NCBI RefSeq assembly: GCF_034424375.1
Contig: NZ_CP139965.1
Coordinates: 930,001 to 994,000, forward strand
From: Paraburkholderia kururiensis
GTDB lineage: Bacteria; Pseudomonadota; Gammaproteobacteria; Burkholderiales; Burkholderiaceae
Direction: 5' to 3'
Length of the DNA stretch: 64,000 nt
Below, piece by piece: positions 36,771-44,098 of the stretch (position 1 is its first letter; each line of letters starts with the position of its first letter). Under the pieces are notes generated by a model. It did not search any database. It worked only from the letters and a program-made list of their open reading frames with translations, and had not been told where the DNA came from. The position numbers were made by a program, and so were the translations under genes.

Positions 36771-37307
36771 TTACTGGCTTGCGCCCACTGGGGCAGCAGC
36801 GCCGGTGCCTGCGCGGTTCAGCGCGTTGGCTTGCGTCGGCGCCGGCGAGCCTTGTTCCATGGCCAGCGTCTTGCACTCGTCGGCGAGACGCGAGCTGTCC
36901 TTGTCGGAGAACAGCATGGCCTTGGCCGGGATCACGACGAGGTCCAGACCGCTGGCGGCGTCGTGGAAACGGTCTGCGCCCGTGGTGGTCACTTCGCGCG
37001 GCAGTCGGTAATTCTTGTTGCCCCAGTGAACCGTCACGATCTGGTCGCGCTTCATGTCGCCCTGAAGCATGAACGACAGGCCTTCGTTACAGGACCACTT
37101 TTCCGAGCCGTCCGGAATCGGATCGACCTTCGCTTCCTTCGCGGGATTCGGCTTGCGCTTGATCAGGCGGCGCTTCGGCGCAGGTGCCTTCGGCTTGGCG
37201 GCCGGCTTGGCCGTCGACGTGCCGCCCTGGGCGAGCGCATCGGTGCCGGTCAGCAGCAACGTCGAGGAAAGGACGCCGACAACGGTGGCGATCAGCAATT
37301 TCTTCAT
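36771..37307 (-). CDS. Exported MliC-like protein
   Basis: A 178-residue exported protein with a signal peptide (MKKLLIATVVGVLSSTLLLTG, cleavage near ALAQG). A Pro/Lys/Ala-rich linker (about 30-60) precedes a C-terminal domain that resembles membrane-bound lysozyme inhibitors: a paired Cys (WSCNEG and DECKT), a YRLPREV strand and an ASGLDLVVIP loop. Its place between prpC and prpD is odd for an envelope protein. The MliC assignment is tentative. Confidence 0.6.
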   Translation of the reverse strand: MKKLLIATVVGVLSSTLLLTGTDALAQGGTSTAKPAAKPKAPAPKRRLIKRKPNPAKEAKVDPIPDGSEKWSCNEGLSFMLQGDMKRDQIVTVHWGNKNYRLPREVTTTGADRFHDAASGLDLVVIPAKAMLFSDKDSSRLADECKTLAMEQGSPAPTQANALNRAGTGAAAPVGASQ

Positions 37308-37416
37308 GGGAGTAAGCCTTTCTATCTAATCAGTTAAACGTGAACGACCGCGGGTTCAGTGCGTGTTTGCGGCCATCGGGTTGAACTGCACGCGCCCCGA
37401 GAGCGCACAGCGGACG

Positions 37417-38622
37417 CTATTTTCTCCTATTTAGCGCCACAAATTTCAAATTCTCCGGCCCCGTGTAATTCGCGCTGGGGCGGATGATCTTGTTGTCGAT
37501 GCGCTGCTCGATGATGTGCGCGCTCCAGCCGGAGGTGCGCGAGATCACGAAGAGCGGCGTGAACATGGCCGTGGGCACGCCCATCATGTGATACGAGACC
37601 GCGCTGAACCAGTCGAGGTTGGGGAACATCTTCTTGGCGTCCCACATCACGCTTTCGAGCCGCTCGGCGATGCTGAACAGCTTCATGTCGCCGGCTTCCT
37701 TCGAGAGTTTTTTAGCGACGTCCTTGATGACCTTGTTGCGCGGGTCCGAGATCGTGTAGACCGGGTGGCCGAAGCCGATCACCACTTCGCGGTTCGCCAC
37801 GCGCTGGCGGATGTCGGCTTCGGCCTCGTCGGGCGTCTGGTAGCGCGACTGGATCTCGTAGGCGACCTCGTTGGCGCCGCCGTGCTTCGGCCCGCGCAGC
37901 GCGCCGATGGCGCCCGTGATGGCCGAATACAGGTCCGAGCCCGTGCCGGCGATCACGCGGCCCGTGAAGGTCGAGGCGTTGAACTCGTGCTCGGCGTAGA
38001 GGTTGAGCGACACGTGCATGGCATCGACCCACGACTGGCGCGGCTCGGTGCCGTGCAGCAGGTGCAGGAAGTGGCCGCCGATGGAGTCGTCGTCGGTTTC
38101 CACCTCGATGCGCCGGCCGTTGTGCGAATAGTGGTACCAGTACAGCAGCATGGAGCCGAGCGAGGCCATCAGGCGGTCGGCGATGTCGCGTGCGCCGGGC
38201 ACGTTGTGGTCGTCCTTCTCGGGCAGCACGGTGCCCAGCACGGAGACGCCGGTGCGCATCACGTCCATCGGATGCGCCGAGGCCGGGATCCACTCGAGCG
38301 CCGCCTTCAGGTTCGCGGGCAGGCCGCGCAGGGCCTTGAGCTTCGTCTTGTAGGCGGCGAGTTCGGCGGCGTTGGGCAGCTTGCCGTGCACGAGCAGGTA
38401 AGCGACTTCCTCGAATTCGCAGGCGCCGGCGATGTCGAGGATGTCGTAGCCGCGGTAGTGCAGGTCGTTGCCGGTGCGGCCCACGGTGCACAGCGCGGTG
38501 TTGCCCGCGGTCACGCCGGAAAGCGCGACGGATTTCTTGGGTTTGAAGCCGCCTGCGGCGGACGCCGCGGCTGCGGGCGCGGCCGCGCCATGAGTGCCGT
38601 TCGAATGCCTGGTCTCGCTCAT
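37417..38622 (-). CDS. prpC: 2-methylcitrate synthase
   Basis: A 401-residue citrate-synthase-family enzyme that condenses propionyl-CoA with oxaloacetate. Active-site motifs GPKHGGANE, IGFGHPVYTISDPR and YHMMGVPTAMFTPLF are present, and these sequences are of the PrpC rather than GltA type. An extra Ala-rich N-terminal tail (about residues 9-25) makes it slightly longer than usual. It starts 51 nt downstream of prpB. Confidence 0.93.
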   Translation of the reverse strand: MSETRHSNGTHGAAAPAAAASAAGGFKPKKSVALSGVTAGNTALCTVGRTGNDLHYRGYDILDIAGACEFEEVAYLLVHGKLPNAAELAAYKTKLKALRGLPANLKAALEWIPASAHPMDVMRTGVSVLGTVLPEKDDHNVPGARDIADRLMASLGSMLLYWYHYSHNGRRIEVETDDDSIGGHFLHLLHGTEPRQSWVDAMHVSLNLYAEHEFNASTFTGRVIAGTGSDLYSAITGAIGALRGPKHGGANEVAYEIQSRYQTPDEAEADIRQRVANREVVIGFGHPVYTISDPRNKVIKDVAKKLSKEAGDMKLFSIAERLESVMWDAKKMFPNLDWFSAVSYHMMGVPTAMFTPLFVISRTSGWSAHIIEQRIDNKIIRPSANYTGPENLKFVALNRRK

Positions 38623-38673
38623 CTGCCTTGCTCCTTGCGGTGCGGGCCGTGCGGTGATGTCTCGCCGGCGTGC

Positions 38674-39570
38674 TTACTTCTTCTGGCCGAACAGCGCGTC
38701 CAGTTTCTGTTCGTACGCGTAGTAGCCAATGCTCTCGTAGAGTTCGGTGCGAGTCTGCATGGTGTCGAGCACGGCCTGCTGCGTGCCGTCGCGGCGAATC
38801 GCGTGGTACACGTTCTCCGCGGCCTTGTTCATGGCGCGGAACGCCGAGAGCGGGTACAGCACGAGCGACACGTCTGCGCCGCGCAGCTCGTCCACGGTGA
38901 AAAGCGGCGTGGAGCCGAACTCGGTGATGTTCGCGAGCACCGGCACCTTCACGGCCTGCGCGAACTGGCGGTACATGCCGAGTTCGGTCATCGCCTCGGG
39001 GAAGATCATGTCGGCGCCGGCTTCCACGCAGGCCACGGCGCGCTCGATGGCGGCATCGAGCCCTTCCACCGCCAGCGCATCCGTGCGGGCCATGATGACG
39101 AAGTCCGGGTCGATACGCGCGTCCACGGCGGCCTTGATGCGGTCCACCATCTCGGCCTGCGCGACGATCGCCTTGCCGGGGCGATGGCCGCAGCGCTTGG
39201 CGCCCACCTGGTCTTCGATGTGCATGGCGCCTGCACCGGCCTTCGTCAGCGCCTTCACGGTGCGCGCGATGTTGAAGGCGGACGGACCGAAGCCCGTATC
39301 GACATCCACGAGCAGCGGCAGGTCGCAGACGTCGGTGATGCGGCGCACGTCCGTGAGCACGTCGTCGAGCGTCGAGATGCCGAGGTCGGGCAGGCCGAGC
39401 GAACCGGCGGCCACGCCGCCTCCCGACACGTAGATGGCCTTGAACCCCGCGCGCTTCGCGAGCAGCGCGTGGTTCGCATTGATTGCGCCCACCACCTGCA
39501 GCGGACGCTCGGCCTCCACGGCGGCGCGAAACGCAGCGCCGGCGGAACGGTAATCAGTGGTCTCGATCAT
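38674..39570 (-). CDS. prpB: 2-methylisocitrate lyase
   Basis: A 298-residue enzyme of the isocitrate-lyase/PEP-mutase fold that splits 2-methylisocitrate into succinate and pyruvate. It shows the catalytic loop KRCGHRPGK, the metal/substrate motifs DVDTGFGP and IEDQ, and IMARTDAL. Its start overlaps the stop of the CitE-like gene by four bases (ATGA), so the two are translationally coupled. Confidence 0.94.
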   Translation of the reverse strand: MIETTDYRSAGAAFRAAVEAERPLQVVGAINANHALLAKRAGFKAIYVSGGGVAAGSLGLPDLGISTLDDVLTDVRRITDVCDLPLLVDVDTGFGPSAFNIARTVKALTKAGAGAMHIEDQVGAKRCGHRPGKAIVAQAEMVDRIKAAVDARIDPDFVIMARTDALAVEGLDAAIERAVACVEAGADMIFPEAMTELGMYRQFAQAVKVPVLANITEFGSTPLFTVDELRGADVSLVLYPLSAFRAMNKAAENVYHAIRRDGTQQAVLDTMQTRTELYESIGYYAYEQKLDALFGQKK

Positions 39571-40583
39571 GGTGCGTGCTCCTCGCCAGGACGGCCTGGC
39601 CCGAACAGCGGCGCCGCTTCCGGCGGCACGGTGCGACCGGTGGCGCGCGCGCGGCGCAGCACCGACCAGTAGTAGCGGTAGCTCGCGCGGTCGTGCAGCG
39701 TGTCGCGATAGCGCGTCGGGCCCCATTGCGCGGCCTGCGCGGCCAGCAAGATCTCGGCGGCCGTCACGATTTCCTCGTCGCGGGGCGCGAACGCCGCGAC
39801 GATAGCCGGAATCTGTGCGGGATGGATGCTCCACATGCGCGTGTAGCCGAATTCGCTGCGGGCGCGCGCGGCATCGCTTGCTACGACGTTCATGTCGCGC
39901 ACTTCCGTCGTCACGTTGTGCGAGGGCACTTTGCCGCGGGCGTGGCAGGCCGCGGCGATCTCGAGCTTGGCCCGGCGCACGAGCGGATGGTCGAACTGGC
40001 CGGGCGAGCGCATCGCGGTGTCGGGAATGGCGCCGTCGTGTGCGGACACGAAGTCCATCAGTCCGAAGCTGAGCGCCTGCACGCCGGGCAGCGCGGCGAG
40101 GTCGAACACGCGTGCGAGCGCGCCGTGCGTTTCGATCAGCAGGTCGACGGGTACCGGCTGGGCAATGCCGAATTCCACCCGCGTGGCTTCGATGAACGCG
40201 CACATTTCGGCGGCGTCTGCGACGCTGCGGATTTTCGGCAGCGTGATGTACGCCGGCGCACGGCGGGCGGCGCGCAGGATCACGCGCACGTCGTCGCGCC
40301 AGTGGGGATGGTGGAAGTCGTGAATCCGTACGCCGACGCGGCCAAAGCGGTCGTGCTCGCCGCCCACGAAGGACGCGACCAGTTCCGCGTGTTCGGCCTC
40401 GCGGCCCACCTGGGCGCCGTCTTCGCAGTCGAGCGTGATATCGAAAACCGGACCTAGCTCCTGCTGCAACGCCAGGGACTTGAGCATCAGCTTCTCGCTG
40501 CCGGCGTAGTGATCGCACACGGGCAGGAGGGTGGGCGGCGCTTCGCCGTCAAACAGCACTTCGGCTGGAGTCAGGGCGCGCAT
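39567..40583 (-). CDS. HpcH/HpaI- CitE-like acyl-CoA lyase
   Basis: A 338-residue TIM-barrel protein of the citrate lyase beta / malyl-CoA lyase family, with FDITLDCEDGA (metal-ligand region), ITLPKIRSV and VDLLIETHGAL. Members cleave or hydrolyse 3-hydroxyacyl-CoA such as malyl-CoA. Here, as head of the prp cluster, it could handle a C4-C5 CoA ester arising from propionate or glyoxylate. The exact substrate is unknown. Confidence 0.84.
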   Translation of the reverse strand: MRALTPAEVLFDGEAPPTLLPVCDHYAGSEKLMLKSLALQQELGPVFDITLDCEDGAQVGREAEHAELVASFVGGEHDRFGRVGVRIHDFHHPHWRDDVRVILRAARRAPAYITLPKIRSVADAAEMCAFIEATRVEFGIAQPVPVDLLIETHGALARVFDLAALPGVQALSFGLMDFVSAHDGAIPDTAMRSPGQFDHPLVRRAKLEIAAACHARGKVPSHNVTTEVRDMNVVASDAARARSEFGYTRMWSIHPAQIPAIVAAFAPRDEEIVTAAEILLAAQAAQWGPTRYRDTLHDRASYRYYWSVLRRARATGRTVPPEAAPLFGPGRPGEEHAP

Positions 40584-40893
40584 CTTCGGCGTGGGGTCTG
40601 AATGGAGGGTGGACGAACCTGATTCGGATGCGCTCTGGTCCGCGTCGCCGTCTTCGCTGCGCGTGAAGTTGCGCGGCGTTTGGTCGCATCGCCGAGGCTA
40701 CCGGCGAAGCGCACCAACAGGGGGCGCGGCGTTTGCGTGCGAAGCCGGATAGAGCGCGTCCGGATCAGGTACATGGGCACGGCGACATGAAGCAGCGCGC
40801 GTGACGTCACGTGCCCGGATGCTCGAGAGCATGCGCAAAAAAACCGGAACCCGCCGCACAGCAACGGAGTCCCGGTTGGTCTGCATGCGCGGC
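40584..40893. other. Intergenic region of 310 nt between mdh and the CitE-like gene
   Basis: It holds the mdh terminator (40836-40877) and upstream sequence of the CitE-like gene. A perfect 12-bp palindrome CGTGACGTCACG lies at 40800-40811, about 217 bp upstream of that gene. No promoter hexamers stand out, and no coding sequence is supported. Confidence 0.4.
40836..40877 (-). terminator. Rho-independent terminator of mdh
   Basis: On the minus strand, AACCGGGAC (40877-40869) pairs with GTTCCGGTT (40850-40842; one G-T pair) around an 18-nt loop and is followed by seven T residues (complement of A 40837-40843). Confidence 0.82.
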
Positions 40894-41877
40894 TTAGCCG
40901 AGCAGGTGCTGCACGCCGTCGCGCTCTTCGAGCAGCTCGGCGAGCGTGCCGTCCATCTTCTCGCGCGAGAAGGCGTCGATTTCGAGGCCTTCGACACGCT
41001 TGTACTCGCCGTTTTCGCAGGTCACCGGCACGCCGTAGATGATGTCTTCGGGAATGCCATACGAGCCGTCCGACGGAATGCCCATCGTGACCCACTTGCC
41101 GTTCGTGCCGAGCACCCAGTCACGCACGTGGTCGATTGCCGCGTTGGCTGCCGACGCCGCCGACGACAGGCCGCGCGCTTCGATGATGGCGGCGCCGCGC
41201 TTGCCGACGGTCGGGATGAAGACGTTGCGGTTCCATTCGTCGTCGTTGATCAGCTTCAGCAGCGACTCGCCTTCGGCCGTCGCGAAACGGAAGTCGGGGT
41301 ACATGGTGGGCGAGTGGTTGCCCCACACGGCGAGCTTTTCGATAGAGGCAACCGGCTTGCCCGACTTCGCGGCGAGCTGCGACAGCGCGCGGTTGTGGTC
41401 GAGGCGCAGCATAGCGGTGAAGTTCTTCTTCGGCAGATCCGGAGCCGACTTCATCGCGATGTAGGCATTCGTGTTGGCCGGGTTGCCGACCACCAGCACC
41501 TTGATGTCGCGGCTGGCGACTTCGTTCAGCGCACGGCCTTGCACCGTGAAGATTTCAGCGTTTGCCGAAAGCAGGTCCTTGCGCTCCATGCCCTTCGAGC
41601 GCGGACGGGCGCCCACGAGCAGCGCGACGTCGGCGTCCTTGAACGCGACCTTCGGGTCGTCCGTGACCACGACGCCCGCGAGCAGCGGGAACGCGCAGTC
41701 TTCCAGTTCCATCACGACGCCCTTGACGGCAGCTTGCGCTTGCGGGAGGTCGAGCAGTTGCAGGATGACGGGCTGGTCTTTGCCGAGCAGGTCGCCGTTC
41801 GCGATGCGAAAAAGCAGCGAGTAACCGATCTGACCTGCGGCGCCGGTGACGGCAACGCGCTTTGCGGGCTTAGCCAT
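40894..41877 (-). CDS. mdh: Malate dehydrogenase
   Basis: A 327-residue NAD-dependent TCA enzyme oxidising malate to oxaloacetate. Rossmann start VAVTGAAGQIGYSLLFRIA, substrate-loop arginines in GARPRSKGMERKDLL, VGNPANTNAYIA, and the catalytic histidine in VWGNHSPTMYPDF. It is the long (LDH-like, about 328-residue) form common in Burkholderiales. Divergent from the GntR regulator and preceded by its own promoter and a long leader. Confidence 0.96.
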   Translation of the reverse strand: MAKPAKRVAVTGAAGQIGYSLLFRIANGDLLGKDQPVILQLLDLPQAQAAVKGVVMELEDCAFPLLAGVVVTDDPKVAFKDADVALLVGARPRSKGMERKDLLSANAEIFTVQGRALNEVASRDIKVLVVGNPANTNAYIAMKSAPDLPKKNFTAMLRLDHNRALSQLAAKSGKPVASIEKLAVWGNHSPTMYPDFRFATAEGESLLKLINDDEWNRNVFIPTVGKRGAAIIEARGLSSAASAANAAIDHVRDWVLGTNGKWVTMGIPSDGSYGIPEDIIYGVPVTCENGEYKRVEGLEIDAFSREKMDGTLAELLEERDGVQHLLG

Positions 41878-42207
41878 TGAGAAATCTCCAGGAGGATGCG
41901 TTAGACGCCAGAGTAAAACGCCATTCTATATGGGCGTTACGCATAGCGTTCATGAAACGGACGAACAGCGCGGCAGAGCGCAGGCGGCGGGCGCGCGCGG
42001 CGCCATCCATGCATCGTTGCCGGTCTTCGCGACAGCGCGTTCGGCACGTCCGGCGGCATCTGGAGGAAGCCGCGGCGGGGCGGATCGAAACCTCTACTGC
42101 GTGAATGCGACAGCCTGTGCAGGGCAGCGCCGGTGCGCTGCCCTGCATGCTCGAAAGCCTTGCTGGGCAACGGTCGCCGGCAACCCGCGAACCTTGGCTC
42201 GACGTGG
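41878..42207 (-). promoter_or_regulatory. Long 5' leader of mdh with a strong hairpin
   Basis: Transcription from the promoter at 42236-42208 would give a leader of about 320 nt. It contains a perfect 12-bp stem GCAGGGCAGCGC (42119-42130) / GCGCTGCCCTGC (42135-42146) with a 4-nt loop and no T-run. No ORF with a ribosome site is convincing. Role unknown. Confidence 0.45.
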
Positions 42208-42236
42208 AGTGTAGGAGCGGGCCAGGTCAAAGTCAA
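42208..42236 (-). promoter_or_regulatory. Sigma-70 promoter of mdh
   Basis: On the minus strand: -35 TTGACT (42236-42231), a 17-bp spacer, -10 TACACT (42213-42208). It begins 8 bp beyond the GntR palindrome, so a bound regulator would touch the -35 side. Confidence 0.7.
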
Positions 42237-42244
42237 CAGTATCT

Positions 42245-42264
42245 TATGTCTTATATAAGACATA
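42245..42264. promoter_or_regulatory. Perfect 20-bp palindrome, probable GntR operator
   Basis: TATGTCTTATATAAGACATA is a perfect 20-bp palindrome, 55 bp upstream of the GntR-UTRA gene and next to the mdh -35. AT-rich dyads of this size are typical of HutC/FarR-type GntR sites. It is the only copy I see in the window. Confidence 0.8.
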
Positions 42265-42319
42265 TGTATTGAGCTGGAAAAGCTGGACGGCGGTACGCGC
42301 TTTATGTTGAAATGCGCGC

Positions 42320-43111
42320 ATGAATGCGAACCCGGCGAGCACTGCTAACCCCCCTGGCCAGGATGGCGCCGGCACCGGCGCGTCCCCGTCCGGCTCGCCT
42401 ACGTTCAGCCCCCTGTACCAGCAGATCAAGGGCCTCATTACGCAGAGCCTCGAATCCGGCGAATGGAAGCCCGGTGAAATCATTCCCAGCGAGATGGAAC
42501 TCGCCGCCCGCTACAAGGTAAGTCAGGGCACCGTGCGCAAGGCGATCGACGAGCTTGCCGCGGAAAACCTGCTCGTGCGGCGCCAGGGAAAGGGTACATT
42601 CGTTGCGACCCATAGCGAAGATCGCGCCCAGTTTCGCTTCCTCAGATTGCTTGCGGATGACGGCGCGGAACATCCGCACGTCAGCAAGCTGCTCGAATGC
42701 CGGCGCCTGCGCGCCACAGCCGAAATCGCACGCCAGCTGGAGCTGAAGCCCGCCGATCCCGTCGTGCTGATCCGGCGCCTGCTGCAGTTCGACGGCGAAG
42801 CCACCGTACTCGACGAGATCTGGCTGCCCGGCGGGCTGTTCCGCGGCCTCACGCTCGAGCGCCTCTCCGAGTACAAGGGTCCGCTTTACGCGATGTTCGA
42901 ATCCGAGTTCGGTACGCGCATGATTCGTGCGTCCGAGAAAATCCGGGCGGTGGCTGCCGACCCGGCCGTGGCCGAGCAACTACATGTGCCGTCGGGCTTT
43001 CCGCTGCTTTCCGTCGAACGCGTGTCGTACACGTACGGCGACAAGCCCGTCGAGGTGCGGCGCGGTTGGTATGTCACGAGCGGGTACTACTATCAAAACG
43101 ATCTGAGCTGA
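42320..43111 (+). CDS. GntR-family regulator (HutC/UTRA type), probable TCA-cycle regulator
   Basis: A 263-residue regulator. A 30-residue flexible start is followed by a winged helix at about 32-95 (LYQQIKGLITQSLESGEW, MELAARYKVSQGTVRKAIDEL) and a UTRA effector domain at about 115-255 (DPVVLIRRLLQFDGEATVLDEIWLP, GFPLLSVERVSYTYGDKPVEVR). Placed between mdh and sdhCDAB with a palindrome in its promoter, it probably controls these genes and itself in response to a TCA intermediate. The ligand is not known. Confidence 0.87.
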   Translation: MNANPASTANPPGQDGAGTGASPSGSPTFSPLYQQIKGLITQSLESGEWKPGEIIPSEMELAARYKVSQGTVRKAIDELAAENLLVRRQGKGTFVATHSEDRAQFRFLRLLADDGAEHPHVSKLLECRRLRATAEIARQLELKPADPVVLIRRLLQFDGEATVLDEIWLPGGLFRGLTLERLSEYKGPLYAMFESEFGTRMIRASEKIRAVAADPAVAEQLHVPSGFPLLSVERVSYTYGDKPVEVRRGWYVTSGYYYQNDLS

Positions 43112-43262
43112 ACCGGCGAATGCGCGGCTTTGTGCGCATGCGGCGGATCAGCAGAAGAGAAGCGGGCCGAAGCAGGACAGAAGCAGCAAGACACGCCTCT
43201 TTATCGCGCAAACAGCAACGGTCATTGCAGGACTTTCGCTGCAGCGCGCAAAGAAAAGGCGC

Positions 43263-43268
43263 TAAAAT
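43263..43268 (+). promoter_or_regulatory. Probable -10 element of the sdhCDAB operon
   Basis: TAAAAT lies 37 bp before the sdhC ATG. No good -35 is seen at the right distance, so the promoter may need an activator or be weak. Confidence 0.4.
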
Positions 43269-43304
43269 TGCGGATTGGTGTGACTACAAAAGTAGGGGTC
43301 TAGC

Positions 43305-43721
43305 ATGGCTGAAGCCGTAAAAAAACCGAGGCCGGAATTCCGGAACATCGGGCTCGGGCAGATATTGTTCGCGTACCGTCTGCCTCTCGCAGGGCGCGTA
43401 TCGATCCTTCATCGCGTAAGCGGTGCATTGCTGTTCATCTTCCTGCCCTTCCTGCTGTATCTGTTCGATCAGAGCCTCACCTCCGAACTCAGCTTCGAAG
43501 TGTTCAAAGGCTTCCTGTCCAACGTCATCGTCAAGCTCATCGTGCTGGTCCTCTCCTGGGCCTTCCTCTTCCACTTCTGCGCCGGCGTCCGCCACCTCGT
43601 GATGGATACCAACCACGGCGCGGTGTCCAAGGAAAAGGGCAAGCAGACCTCGATCGTCGTCCTCATCGTTTCCTCGCTCCTTACTCTTGCCGTGGCGGCA
43701 AAACTCTTCGGGGTGTTCTGA
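43305..43721 (+). CDS. sdhC: Succinate dehydrogenase cytochrome b556 subunit
   Basis: A 138-residue membrane anchor with three hydrophobic segments. It has the family start PRPEFRNIGLGQILFAYRLPLAGRVSILHRVSGA and the haem-ligand histidine region FLFHFCAGVRHLVMD. Binds haem b and ubiquinone with SdhD. First gene of the sdhCDAB-sdhE operon, 4 nt ahead of sdhD. Confidence 0.94.
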   Translation: MAEAVKKPRPEFRNIGLGQILFAYRLPLAGRVSILHRVSGALLFIFLPFLLYLFDQSLTSELSFEVFKGFLSNVIVKLIVLVLSWAFLFHFCAGVRHLVMDTNHGAVSKEKGKQTSIVVLIVSSLLTLAVAAKLFGVF

Positions 43722-43725
43722 AAAA

Positions 43726-44094
43726 ATGGCAACCAATAACCGCATCGGTCCGAAGCGTCTTGTCGTCGGCGCGCACTACGGCCTGCGCGACTGGCTCGCG
43801 CAACGCATCACCGCCACCGTCATGGCGATCTACACGATCATCCTGCTCGTCTGGTTCTTCGCCGCGCAGGCCTTTTCCTACGACGGCTGGGCCTCGATCT
43901 TCGCCACGCAATGGATGAAGCTCGCCACCTTCGTCACGCTGCTCTCGCTCTTTTATCACGCCTGGGTCGGTGTGCGCGACATCTGGATGGACTACGTCAA
44001 GCCGGTTGGCGTGCGGCTCGTGCTGCAGGCCCTGACGATCCTCTGGCTGCTCGCATGTGCGGGCTACGCTGCGCAGATTCTCTGGAGAGTGTAA
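43726..44094 (+). CDS. sdhD: Succinate dehydrogenase membrane anchor subunit
   Basis: A 122-residue membrane anchor with three TM segments (LVVGAHYGLRDWLAQRITA start, FYHAWVGVRDIWMDYVKP loop carrying the haem-binding histidine and quinone-site residues). The start at 43726 leaves a 4-nt gap after sdhC and another 4-nt gap before sdhA, which implies translational coupling. Confidence 0.93.
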   Translation: MATNNRIGPKRLVVGAHYGLRDWLAQRITATVMAIYTIILLVWFFAAQAFSYDGWASIFATQWMKLATFVTLLSLFYHAWVGVRDIWMDYVKPVGVRLVLQALTILWLLACAGYAAQILWRV

Positions 44095-44098
44095 AAGA

